The notes under the pieces: generated by a model | The model's input: only the letters and a program-made list of their open reading frames with translations | The model's database searches: none | Told to the model about the DNA's origin: nothing | NCBI GenBank assembly: GCA_036941025.1 | Contig: JAYMNP010000001.1 | Coordinates: 434,001 to 498,000 of the forward strand | DNA: 64,000 nt | From: Lachnospiraceae bacterium JLR.KK002 | GTDB lineage: Bacteria; Bacillota; Clostridia; Lachnospirales; Lachnospiraceae | Reading direction: 5' to 3' | Made by a program: the position numbers and the translations under genes | Shown: piece after piece, positions 53,270 through 61,500 of the stretch | How positions within the stretch are numbered: the first letter of the stretch is position 1 | Layout of the letters: each line of letters starts with the position of its first letter

Positions 53270-54149
53270 TCCTTACAGTAACAACGCAATGTTTAAATCG
53301 TGGAATGTCATTTATCCCATATTTATCTATTTTGTGGTGGCAAATCTGGCCATGTCGCTGTTTGCCATGCTGGCTTCTGTTCTGGGGGCTGATTACCAGA
53401 AACAGTACATGGCTCTGCAGACAGCAGCGGTGGCGGTAACCATACCATTTATTGCCAGATATTATCAGAGGGACAGAAAAGAGCCTACGGTATTCTGGGA
53501 ACATATGGGGATGGAATTTGCCGGGAAAACCCGTGCTCAGAAAATCATCAACGGAGTGCTGATGTTCCTGGCAGGAGCTGTCATCGGCATGGCGCTGAAC
53601 AATGTGCTGGCTCTGACCACCCTGGAGGAAATTTCAGAAGGGTATCAGGAGGCAACGGAGAATTTCTTTGCGGGCGGTATTTTCTTTGAACTGCTGGGCG
53701 CCTGCTTTCTGACGCCTTTTCTGGAAGAACTGCTTTACCGGGGCGTGGTGTATGGAAGGCTCTGTGATCTGATGATTCTGAACAATGAAAAAAAGACGGA
53801 AGAAGGCACAAAACGGGAAAAACGCAGCCGGTTCACAGCAATGTTATTCTCGGCTCTGCTGTTCGGAGTGCTGCATATGAATCTGGTGCAGTTCGTTTAT
53901 GCAGGGGTACTTGGTATTCTTCTGGCCTGGTTTATGGAACAATCCGGGCATTTTTACGGAGCGCTGCTGGCCCACATGGGTGCCAATCTCACCTCTGTGC
54001 TTCGGGTGGAGACCAGACTGTTTGACTGGATGGAGCAGAGCAGAGGCGTGTTTGCAGGAGCCACAGCGGGACTTGGTCTGGCGGGAATTGTTCTGATTGG
54101 AGCAATCTGGCTGCAGAACAGAAAGGGACAGGATGTAACAGACGGTTAA
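53253..54149 (+). CDS. CPBP-family intramembrane metalloprotease
   Basis: From ATG 53253 (AAGGAG upstream) the protein is ~298 residues with about eight hydrophobic segments. The CPBP (Rce1/Abi) motifs are present: EELLYRG (EExxxR) near residue 157, FGVLHMNLVQF (FxxxH) near 209 and LLAHMGANL (HxxxN) near 243. These proteases work inside the membrane; in bacteria they are tied to bacteriocin immunity, protein processing or signalling. It follows the hypothetical gene with overlap, so the two are co-expressed. A terminator lies ~110 bp after. Confidence 0.88.
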   Translation: MNQKNNPYSNNAMFKSWNVIYPIFIYFVVANLAMSLFAMLASVLGADYQKQYMALQTAAVAVTIPFIARYYQRDRKEPTVFWEHMGMEFAGKTRAQKIINGVLMFLAGAVIGMALNNVLALTTLEEISEGYQEATENFFAGGIFFELLGACFLTPFLEELLYRGVVYGRLCDLMILNNEKKTEEGTKREKRSRFTAMLFSALLFGVLHMNLVQFVYAGVLGILLAWFMEQSGHFYGALLAHMGANLTSVLRVETRLFDWMEQSRGVFAGATAGLGLAGIVLIGAIWLQNRKGQDVTDG

Positions 54150-54260
54150 AAGAGCGGCTGTCCTGCTGTATGACCATTTTCTGTTGCCATGGCCGCTACA
54201 ATAACCAGACGTGGAGTATCGGCTGAAAGATTTGGCCGTACCGTGATATTTTAAGAAAAG

Positions 54261-54288
54261 GAGCTGTTGCAAAATACAGCTCTTTTTA
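54261..54288 (+). terminator. Terminator after the CPBP gene
   Basis: GAGCTG pairs with CAGCTC, followed by TTTTTA. Confidence 0.75.
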
Positions 54289-54370
54289 TGTTGCAGGAAA
54301 ATCTTTCCTGTAACATAAAAAATCTCCGGCAGAACAGGCGGAGATTGAAATCTTATAAAATGGTTATACT

Positions 54371-54407
54371 AAAAATGCAACATTTCTTACAATAATGTTG
54401 CATTTTT
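54371..54407. terminator. Terminator formed by the left recombination site
   Basis: AAAAATGCAACAT (54371-54383) pairs with ATGTTGCATTTTT (54395-54407), a 13-bp stem with T tracts on both strands. It would stop transcripts leaving the sigma-28 promoter at 54421-54447 in the present orientation, and also the integrase transcript. Confidence 0.7.
54377..54401. repeat. Left inverted repeat / recombination site of the flagellin switch
   Basis: The 25-bp site has arms GCAACAT and ATGTTGC around the asymmetric 11-bp core TTCTTACAATA. Its reverse complement recurs at 55078-55102 with one mismatch, in an arm (GCAACAG). Two inverted arms around a short core is the usual form of a tyrosine-recombinase crossover site. 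With flanking A and T runs the site also folds into an intrinsic terminator (54371-54407). Confidence 0.75.
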
Positions 54408-54420
54408 CTTTACAGTTCTT

Positions 54421-54447
54421 ATATCGGAGCTTCTCTGAAAAACTTTA
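54421..54447 (-). promoter_or_regulatory. Sigma-28 promoter inside the invertible segment, now pointing away from flagellin
   Basis: On the minus strand: TAAAGTTT (54447-54440), 11 bases, TCCGATAT (54428-54421). This matches the FliA/SigD consensus (TAAAGTTT-N11-GCCGATAA; SigD -10 GCCGATAT) at all but one position. It lies between the integrase stop and the left inverted repeat. After inversion it would read toward csrA and flagellin. Confidence 0.75.
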
Positions 54448-54477
54448 GCCCCTGAATTTATTTTTCAGGAGAAATTC

Positions 54478-55059
54478 TTATGACAAATCAATTTTTGTAA
54501 AAACAGAATCCCGCTCGTCCTGTTCAATTCCAAGATATTTTTTTGTGACCCGGTAGGAAGAATGATTGAAAATGTCCATTAAAAGAGCAGGGGGAACCCC
54601 CTGTTTCCATGCATGATAACCGAAAGTTTTGCGGAGGGAATGGCAGCTCACATGAGAGGTGTGCAGTGTTTCCTCCGCCGCTTTTTTCATAATGCGGAAG
54701 GCCTGGGAGCGGCTCAGAGGCCTTCTGTAATCGGTTGTTTTTGTGAAAATATAATCTTCCGGAGCCGGATTGCGGCTTTTCATGTAAAGATGCAGCGTTT
54801 CTTTCAGGTGGTCATTCAGGGCCACCATATTTTCTTTTCCGGTCTTGTGCTCCCTGAGAAATAAATGCCCCCGAAAGCATTTTTCCTCAAAATCATACAC
54901 ATCTTCCCAGTTCAGATTCAGAATGTCGCTGATACGCAGAGCGGTGTGCAGTCCGAACAGGACCAGGGCATAGTTCCTGATGTTGGGCTGGCAGTTCTGA
55001 TAATAATCCAGAAATTTTTTCAAATCATCTTTTCCCCGAATTGGCTGTGTTGTTCCCAT
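54478..55059 (-). CDS. Tyrosine recombinase (stand-alone catalytic domain), probable DNA invertase
   Basis: From ATG 55059 (GGAGG 9 bp upstream) the protein is 193 residues and consists only of the catalytic domain of the phage integrase/XerD family, without the usual N-terminal core-binding domain. Catalytic residues: Arg in GLHTALRISDILNL, Lys in REHKTGKE, His-x-x-Arg in SCHSLRKTFGYHAW, His in MDIFNHSSY, Tyr in VTKKYLGI. Such short recombinases (FimB/FimE-like) flip promoters in phase variation. The gene lies inside a segment bounded by 24/25-identical inverted repeats, with its start 18 bp from the right one. Its own promoter is likely outside, to the right, in this orientation. Confidence 0.9.
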   Translation of the reverse strand: MGTTQPIRGKDDLKKFLDYYQNCQPNIRNYALVLFGLHTALRISDILNLNWEDVYDFEEKCFRGHLFLREHKTGKENMVALNDHLKETLHLYMKSRNPAPEDYIFTKTTDYRRPLSRSQAFRIMKKAAEETLHTSHVSCHSLRKTFGYHAWKQGVPPALLMDIFNHSSYRVTKKYLGIEQDERDSVFTKIDLS

Positions 55060-55077
55060 ATTCCATACCTCCATTCT

Positions 55078-55102
55078 GCAACATTATTGTAAGAACTGTT
55101 GC
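55078..55102. repeat. Right inverted repeat / recombination site of the flagellin switch
   Basis: It is the reverse complement of the 54377-54401 site apart from one base, with an identical 11-bp core (TATTGTAAGAA on this strand). It lies between the integrase start and the csrA leader. Outside it the next bases are AAACGTTTTT, so the terminator T tract seen at the left site is displaced here. Confidence 0.75.
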
Positions 55103-55260
55103 AAACGTTTTTCTTAAGTAAAAAGTTCTTTGGATTTCCCATATGACAGAAATTTTATCATGGTAAAGTGCAAAAGTACAGGGATTTCCGGTAACAGGAA
55201 TCATGCAGCCCCGGATTGCAACGGTAAAAACTGGATTCCGGGAGAGAACAGGAGGTTGAA

Positions 55261-55560
55261 ATGCTGAAATTATCAGTAAGGCCGGGAGAATATGTGCTGA
55301 TTGGGGATGATATCAAGCTGGTATTTGCGGGAGGAAGTTCCAACAATCTGCGGATTCTGATTGATGCTCCCAGAGCTTATAACATTGTGAGAAGCGAGGC
55401 GCTGGAGCGTTACGGAATGGCAGCGGATCCGGGCAATGAGGTAAAGCATTACCGGGACAGAGAACTTTCTCCGGAGGCAAAGGAGAAAATCAAAGCCATT
55501 CTCATGGCGGAGCGCAGGAAAGCACGCCGGAAGGAGCGGGCGACGGAGCTGCACAGGTAA
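55261..55560 (+). CDS. csrA: Carbon storage regulator CsrA
   Basis: The first ~60 residues are CsrA: MLKLSVRPGEYVLIGDDIKLVF and LRILIDAPRAYNIVRSEALERYG. A ~35-residue basic helical extension (LSPEAKEKIKAILMAERRKARRKE) follows, longer than in Bacillus. CsrA is a dimeric RNA-binding protein that blocks ribosome sites with GGA motifs; in Firmicutes it represses flagellin (hag) and is relieved by FliW. Its position 147 bp before flagellin fits. GGAGG precedes the ATG. Confidence 0.93.
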   Translation: MLKLSVRPGEYVLIGDDIKLVFAGGSSNNLRILIDAPRAYNIVRSEALERYGMAADPGNEVKHYRDRELSPEAKEKIKAILMAERRKARRKERATELHR

Positions 55561-55707
55561 TAATGCGGAGCAATCCTCTGCTTATTATAAATGCCGGCAG
55601 CAGTGCCGGAGTATAACAACATCCGCTGCCTCCTGCAAGAGAGAGGCGGGAGGCGGCCCACATGCACGCAAACGGATTTGCGGCATTAAAGACAAGGAGG
55701 AAAAATT
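55561..55707 (+). promoter_or_regulatory. Flagellin leader with GGA motifs and hairpins
   Basis: The gap between csrA and flagellin contains several GGA triplets (GCGGAG, CCGGAG, CGGGAGG), a stem of GCCTCC (55628-55633) with GGAGGC (55649-55654), and the ribosome site AAGGAGG (55695-55701 region). This fits CsrA control of flagellin translation, as in B. subtilis hag. The role is inferred. Confidence 0.45.
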
Positions 55708-57657
55708 ATGTCAATGGTAGTACAGCACAATTTAACAGCAATGAATTCCAACAGAATGCTGGGAGTTACCACCAGCGCTCAGGCAAAATCTTCGGAAAAA
55801 TTATCTTCCGGTTACCGGATTAACCGTGCGGCAGACGATGCGGCAGGACTGACTATTTCCGAGAAAATGAGAAAACAGATTCGCGGTCTGGACCGTGCGT
55901 CCACCAACGCAGAAGACGGTGTATCTGCAGTGCAGACAGCAGAGGGAGCTCTGACAGAAGTGCACTCCATGCTGCAGCGTATGAATGAACTGGCTACCCA
56001 GGCTTCCAACGGAACCAATTCAGAGTCTGACCGGGATGCCATTCAGGCGGAAATCAACCAGCTGACTACAGAAATCGACCGTGTGGCTGAGACGACCAAA
56101 TTCAATGAAATCTATCTGCTGAAAGGCAACCGTGCCGGGGCAGTGACCACGCAGAAAGTGGCAGCCCATGACGCAGGCCTTAAGGGAACACTCACCGATT
56201 TGGGCGGCGGAACATCCACCTTCGCGCTGGATAAAGCTCTGGAAAACGGGGATAAGGTTACCATTGCCGGACAGGAATATACCATTGGTACCTCAGAAAA
56301 CCATAAAGAAGCCGGGGAACTGAATACTTCTACGGACGGGTATGTAAAATCTACGGTTGCTCCTTTTATCACAACTACGCTGAATGCAGGAGACAGCGTA
56401 ACCTATCAGGGAAATACCTATACTTTAACCGATAAAATTGCGGCTGATGACCTGAAATGGAAAGCAGGTGATAAAGTAAAGGTTGGAGGTGTGGAATTTA
56501 CAGTAGCTGCCGGCAGCGGCGCCCCTGATGAAGCGGCAGGAACTGTTGGTGTGGATGTAGTTGCAAAATTTGTGGAATCTGCCCTGGCAGACGGAAAGCA
56601 GGTTGTGGGAACCAATGTGACCGTATCTGAAACAAAAGCGGGTACTACTGCTGCTGCAGATGTGACGAAGGCGGGAAACTTTACCATAGTTTCTGCTCTG
56701 GAAGCAGGAGAAATCAGTTCCGCAAAAGTAGTAGACAAAACAGCAGCAACCATTGCAAAAGCAGGTGCAGGACTTTCCACAACAGCTGCAACTTTCGACA
56801 CAGGAGACAGCGTTACCATAGCCGGCGTTACCACAACTGCTACGGCAGAGACTCCGATTGCGGCAAAAGACGTATATGACGCAGTCAATGCACTGGACGT
56901 TGGAGACACGGTAATCGTTGGAAGCGGTACAGACCAGGTTACCTATACCATCGTTGACGAAGCAGATGTGGATGAAGAAGCCTTTAAACTTACAAAAGAT
57001 GCGATTCTGGCAAAGATTCATGACGGTGACAGTGTCAGCACAGACGGAGGAACAACCACCAATACTGTTATCGGTGACATTGCCCTGCCAAAGAGCGATG
57101 AAAAAGTAATCAGCGCCAAAGAGGCTTATTCCATGATGGCAGAAGAACTGCAGAAGGCTTCCAGTATTGGAACCGACGAGGCAGCTGCTGTAACAAATGA
57201 TGGAAATGGAAAATTCACCATTACACAGGGCTCTGTGGAAGTGAAAAAATCCCTGTCCTTCAACCTCCATGTAGGTTCTGACGCCGATATGACCAATAAG
57301 ATTACTGTTGATATCGACGCCATGGACGCAGCAGGACTGGGTGTAAAGAACCTGAATGTATCCGATGAAACCGGAACAGCCGCAACCTATGCAATCGACG
57401 CCATTGCAGACGCAATTTCCAAAGTATCCGCTCAGCGTTCTGCTCTCGGTGCAGTTCAGAACAGACTGGAGCACACCATCGCCAACCTTGATAACGTTGT
57501 GGAAAATACCACAGCAGCAGAATCCAGAATCCGTGATACGGATATGGCATCCGAGATGGTGGAATACAGCAAGAACAATATTCTTGCACAGGCAGGCCAG
57601 TCCATGCTTGCACAGGCAAATCAGTCCACACAGGGTGTACTGTCCCTGCTTCAGTAA
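55708..57657 (+). CDS. fliC: Flagellin
   Basis: It is the filament subunit of 649 residues, exported by the flagellar type III system. The N-terminal D0/D1 (VVQHNLTAMNSNRMLGVTTSAQAKSSEKLSSGYRINRAADDAAGLTISEKMR) and the C-terminal D1/D0 (RSALGAVQNRLEHTIANLDNVVENTTAAESRIRDTD, ending NQSTQGVLSLLQ) are canonical. Between them (~145-560) lies a long surface region with at least six GDxV-type beta repeats (GDKVTIAGQEYTIG, GDSVTYQGNTYTLT, GDKVKVGGVEFTVA, GDSVTIAGVTTTAT, GDTVIVGSG, GDSVSTDGG). Many flagellins lack such an insert. It lies behind csrA and the predicted invertible segment. Confidence 0.97.
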   Translation: MSMVVQHNLTAMNSNRMLGVTTSAQAKSSEKLSSGYRINRAADDAAGLTISEKMRKQIRGLDRASTNAEDGVSAVQTAEGALTEVHSMLQRMNELATQASNGTNSESDRDAIQAEINQLTTEIDRVAETTKFNEIYLLKGNRAGAVTTQKVAAHDAGLKGTLTDLGGGTSTFALDKALENGDKVTIAGQEYTIGTSENHKEAGELNTSTDGYVKSTVAPFITTTLNAGDSVTYQGNTYTLTDKIAADDLKWKAGDKVKVGGVEFTVAAGSGAPDEAAGTVGVDVVAKFVESALADGKQVVGTNVTVSETKAGTTAAADVTKAGNFTIVSALEAGEISSAKVVDKTAATIAKAGAGLSTTAATFDTGDSVTIAGVTTTATAETPIAAKDVYDAVNALDVGDTVIVGSGTDQVTYTIVDEADVDEEAFKLTKDAILAKIHDGDSVSTDGGTTTNTVIGDIALPKSDEKVISAKEAYSMMAEELQKASSIGTDEAAAVTNDGNGKFTITQGSVEVKKSLSFNLHVGSDADMTNKITVDIDAMDAAGLGVKNLNVSDETGTAATYAIDAIADAISKVSAQRSALGAVQNRLEHTIANLDNVVENTTAAESRIRDTDMASEMVEYSKNNILAQAGQSMLAQANQSTQGVLSLLQ

Positions 57658-57703
57658 GCAGTGCAGCCTGTTATTCAGCAGACAGTATGATATGCTGCAA
57701 TAT

Positions 57704-57737
57704 AAAAGACGCCGGAATGAGCCGGCGTCTTTTTTTC
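57704..57737 (+). terminator. Terminator of the flagellin gene
   Basis: AAGACGCCGG and CCGGCGTCTT form a strong stem around a short loop, followed by seven T. Confidence 0.88.
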
Positions 57738-57825
57738 ATCTTACAGGAAAGACCTTGCCGCTATAAAGCGTTAAAGTCCATGACTTTCCTATAAGATAAA
57801 AATATGGATGCGCACTCGTGCGGAC
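57738..57825. repeat. Family B palindromic repeat
   Basis: TCTTACAGGAAAG...CTTTCCTATAAGATAAAA followed by GATGCGCACTCGTGCGG, the same blocks as at 15022-15395 and 52060-52370. Confidence 0.6.
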
Positions 57826-57842
57826 TGTATAAATTTTTTCAG

Positions 57843-57871
57843 TTGTAAAAAAATTTTCCGTATGATATAGT
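57843..57871 (+). promoter_or_regulatory. Promoter of the Cdd1-like gene
   Basis: TTGTAA (57843-57848), 17 bases, TATAGT (57866-57871), ~100 bp before the ATG. Confidence 0.55.
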
Positions 57872-57969
57872 CAGGTCAGCGAATGGAATTTCCCCCCCAC
57901 ATACAATTCGTATTCAGGAGAGCCTGACAGAGGCTGATGTTGAAAAGGAAAGAGAAGGAGAAAAATCAA

Positions 57970-58271
57970 ATGAAAGCACCGAAAAACACTTCAGGAGCGG
58001 GACTTCCCACCGGGGATCTGAAAAATATTCCGGGAATCGGGAAAAAATGGAACAGCATCTGAAAAATATTGGAATTCACCGTATTGAAGATTTAAATGGA
58101 AAAGATCCGGAAGAACTCTATGGACAGGACTGTCTGAAAAAAGGGTTTCAGGAGGACAGGTGCGCCCTGTATGTATACCGCTGCGCAGTATATTATGCGG
58201 AGCATGAACAGCACGAAGAGGAAAAATTAAACTGGTGGTACTGGAAAGAGAAAGAATATCCGGAAAAATGA
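57970..58271 (+). pseudogene. Cdd1-family (pathogenicity locus) helix-hairpin-helix protein, frameshifted in an A run
   Basis: ATG 57970, behind AAGGAG, reads MKAPKNTSGAGLPTGDLKNI, then PGIGKK and a premature stop. One frame over, the protein continues MEQHLKNIGIHRIEDLNGKD and on to LNWWYWKEKEYPEK at 58271. The break is in a run of six A (58032-58037); seven would keep the frame. Joined, the ~100-residue protein is a Cdd1-type HhH protein, named after a gene near the C. difficile toxin locus, function unknown, perhaps DNA-binding. Either one A was lost or the run permits slippage during expression. Confidence 0.7.
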
Positions 58272-58375
58272 TGTCTTCCAGTCTGCAATTCTTACACAAT
58301 TCTCACACAATTCGTAAAAATCTGAATTTCCTCCGGATTTTAAACGGTAAGACAAAAGAAAAATCAGGAAATATC

Positions 58376-58407
58376 AGCAGTGAATTGTTTGTAATCACTG
58401 CTTTTTA
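58376..58407 (+). terminator. Terminator after the Cdd1-like gene
   Basis: AGCAGTGA (58376-58383) pairs with TCACTGCT (58395-58402), followed by TTTTAT. Confidence 0.75.
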
Positions 58408-58421
58408 TAAAATACTTCCTT

Positions 58422-58477
58422 ATATTATCTGAAAATAATTATTTATATTTATATATAATCATATTATCTGAAAATAA
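58422..58477 (+). promoter_or_regulatory. Two 17-bp direct repeats upstream of gltB
   Basis: ATATTATCTGAAAATAA occurs at 58422-58438 and again at 58461-58477, 39 bp apart, just upstream of the gltB promoter. It is a candidate operator for a nitrogen or redox regulator; the factor is unknown. Confidence 0.45.
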
Positions 58478-58491
58478 AAAGAAAAAAACTG

Positions 58492-58520
58492 TTTACAGCG
58501 AAGGAAAAAAGGTGTATACT
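58492..58520 (+). promoter_or_regulatory. Promoter of gltB-gltD
   Basis: TTTACA (58492-58497), 17 bases, TATACT (58515-58520), ~68 bp before the preferred gltB start. Confidence 0.7.
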
Positions 58521-58587
58521 TAGTTCAGACAGAGCAATGATTTACCATGATAAAGTGCCAGGAATGGACAGCAGGGAGGATGAGAAC

Positions 58588-61500
58588 ATGCAGGAAACAA
58601 AAAGAACAGCCATGGGTATGTATGACCCCGGTTTTGAGCATGACAACTGCGGAATAGGTGCAGTTGTCAATATAAAAGGAGTCAAAAGCCATCAGACGGT
58701 GGAAAACGCATTGAAAATTGTAGAGAATTTAAAGCACAGAGCCGGAAAAGACGCGGAAGGCAAGACCGGAGACGGTGTGGGGATTCTGCTGCAGATTTCC
58801 CATAAATTTTTTAAAAAGGCCGCCCAGGAAGCGGGAATCACGCTGGGAGAGGAACGTGATTACGGAATCGGCATGTTCTTCTTTTCCCAGGATGAACTGA
58901 AACGGAACCAGGCCAGAAAAATGTTTGAAGTCATTGTAAAAAAAGAAGGCATGGAATTTCTGGGCTGGCGGAACGTACCCATTGCTCCGGATCAGCTTGG
59001 CCAGAAAGCCGTGGACTGTATGCCTTATATCATGCAGGGGTTTGTGAAGCGGCCCAAAGGGGTGGAACAGGGACTGGATTTTGACCGGAGGCTTTATGTG
59101 GCAAGGCGTGTCTTCGAGCAGTCCAGCGACGACACCTATGTGGTATCCCTGTCCAGTCGTACCATTGTATACAAGGGCATGTTTCTGGTGGAGCAGCTTC
59201 GCCTGTTTTTTGCAGATTTGCAGGATCGGGACTATGAATCCGCCATTGCTACGGTGCATTCCAGATTTTCCACCAATACCAATCCAAGCTGGGAGCGGGC
59301 CCATCCCAACCGTCTGATTGTCCATAACGGGGAGATTAACACCATCCGGGGAAATGCGGATAAAATGCTGGCCAGGGAAGAAACCATGGAATCCGAGTAT
59401 TTAAAGGGAGAGCTGCAGAAGGTACTTCCGGTGGTCAATGCGGAAGGTTCCGATTCCGCCATGCTGGACAATACCCTGGAATTTCTGGTGATGAGCGGTA
59501 TGGAGCTTCCTCTGGCGGTGATGATTACCATTCCGGAGCCCTGGGCCAACAACGGTCTCATGAGTCAGAAAAAAAAGGATTTTTACCAGTATTATGCTAC
59601 CATGATGGAGCCCTGGGACGGTCCGGCTTCCATTGTATTCAGCGACGGGGATATTCTGGGAGCAGTTCTGGACAGGAACGGACTGCGCCCTTCCCGGTAT
59701 TATATCACCGATGACGACAACCTGATTCTCTCCTCGGAAGTGGGAGTGCTGGATATTGACCACACCAGAATTGTGGCAAAGGAGCGTCTGCGTCCGGGAA
59801 AAATGCTTCTGGTGGACACGGTGCAGGGCCGGGTCATCGACGATGATGAATTAAAGGAAAAATATGCCGGCCGGCAGCCCTATGGGGAATGGCTGGACCG
59901 GAATTTAATCAATCTGGCAGATTTGAAAATTCCAAACCAGCGGGTGCCGGAATATGAAAAAAAAGAACGCCAGCGGATGCAGAAAACCTTTGGTTATACG
60001 TACGAATCTCTGAAGGAAGCCATACTTCCCATGGCCAGAAACGGTGGGGAAGGCACAGCAGCTATGGGAATTGATACGCCTCTGGCAGCGCTGGCAGGCG
60101 ACCATCAGCCTTTGTTCAATTATTTTAAGCAGAAATTCGCTCAGGTAACCAATCCGCCCATTGATTCCATTCGGGAGGAAGTGGTGACCAGCACCACCGT
60201 ATATATCGGGGAAGACGGGAACCTGCTGGAAGAAAAGCCTGCCAACTGCCAGGTATTAAAGGTTGAAAATCCCATTCTCACCAATACGGATTTGATGAAA
60301 ATCAAGGCCATGAAGGTGGAAGGGTTTAAAGTAGTGGAAATCCCCATTATTTATTACAAGAATACCAGCCTGGAAAAGGCCATTGACCGCCTGTTTGTGG
60401 AAGCGGACCGGGCTTACCGGGACGGAGCCAATATTCTGATTCTGTCGGACCGGGGCGTGGATGAGAATCATGTGCCCATCCCCTCTCTGCTGGCGGTGTC
60501 CGCATTGCAGCAGCATTTAATCAAGACGAAAAAGCGTACCGCACTGGCGGTGATTCTGGAATCGGGAGAACCGAGAGAGGTACATCATTTTGCAACTCTG
60601 CTGGGTTACGGGGCCTGCGCCATCAACCCCTATCTGGCACAGGATACGGTAAAGCAGCTTATCGACGACCATATGCTGGACAAAGATTACTATGCGGCCA
60701 TTGCAGATTACAATCATGCGATTATTCACGGAATTGTAAAGATTGCGGCAAAAATGGGAATTTCCACCATTCAGTCTTATCAGGGAGCCAAAATTTTTGA
60801 GGCAATCGGTATCAGCTCCGATGTTATTGAAACATATTTTACCAACACCGTAAGCCGAATCGGCGGCATTACGTTAAAAGATATTGAGCAGGATGTGGAC
60901 GCCCTTCACTCCAGCGCCTATGACCCGCTGGGACTGGAAACAGATCTGACTCTGGAAAGCAGGGGCCGCCATAAAATGCGCAGCGGCGCCGACAGCCATC
61001 TGTACAATCCCCTCACGATTCATCTTCTGCAGGAGTCCACGAAGCGGGGGGACTACCAGATGTTCAAACAGTATACGGAAGCGGCAAATGCGGAGGAGAA
61101 GAAAGCCAATATCCGGGGAATGATGGATTTTAATTATCCGAAGAAAGGAATTCCTCTGGAAGAAGTGGAGAGTGTGGATTCCATTGTGACCAGGTTTAAG
61201 ACGGGGGCCATGTCTTACGGTTCCATTTCTCAGGAAGCCCATGAGACACTGGCAATCGCCATGAACCGCCTGCATGGGAAATCCAACAGCGGCGAGGGCG
61301 GAGAGAGTCCGGAGCGTCTGGTGACAGGCCCTGACGGGAAGAACCGCTGTTCCGCCATCAAACAGGTGGCTTCCGGGCGGTTCGGCGTTACCAGCCGCTA
61401 TCTGGTCAGCGCGAAAGAAATCCAGATTAAGATGGCTCAGGGGGCCAAGCCGGGAGAAGGCGGCCATCTGCCGGGACAGAAGGTTTATCCATGGATTGCC

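Larger units (their letters stand above)
54377..55102. mobile_element. Predicted invertible segment (726 bp) controlling csrA-flagellin
   Basis: The segment includes both inverted repeats, the recombinase gene and a sigma-28 promoter. Recombinase gene and promoter point the same way (leftward here), as hin and the fljB promoter do in the Salmonella H segment. As sequenced it should be OFF for the flagellin operon on its right. Inversion has not been observed; it is predicted from the architecture. Confidence 0.7.

Noticed and set aside
55119..55144. A fixed sigma-28 promoter for csrA outside the switch
   Set aside because: TAAA-N14-TCCCATAT matches the -10 at only 6 of 8 with short spacing. 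It is kept as a caveat, not called as a feature.
56425..57474. 349-codon minus-strand ORF opposite flagellin
   Set aside because: It is a Cys-rich antisense shadow of a repetitive, strongly biased coding sequence, with no ribosome site.
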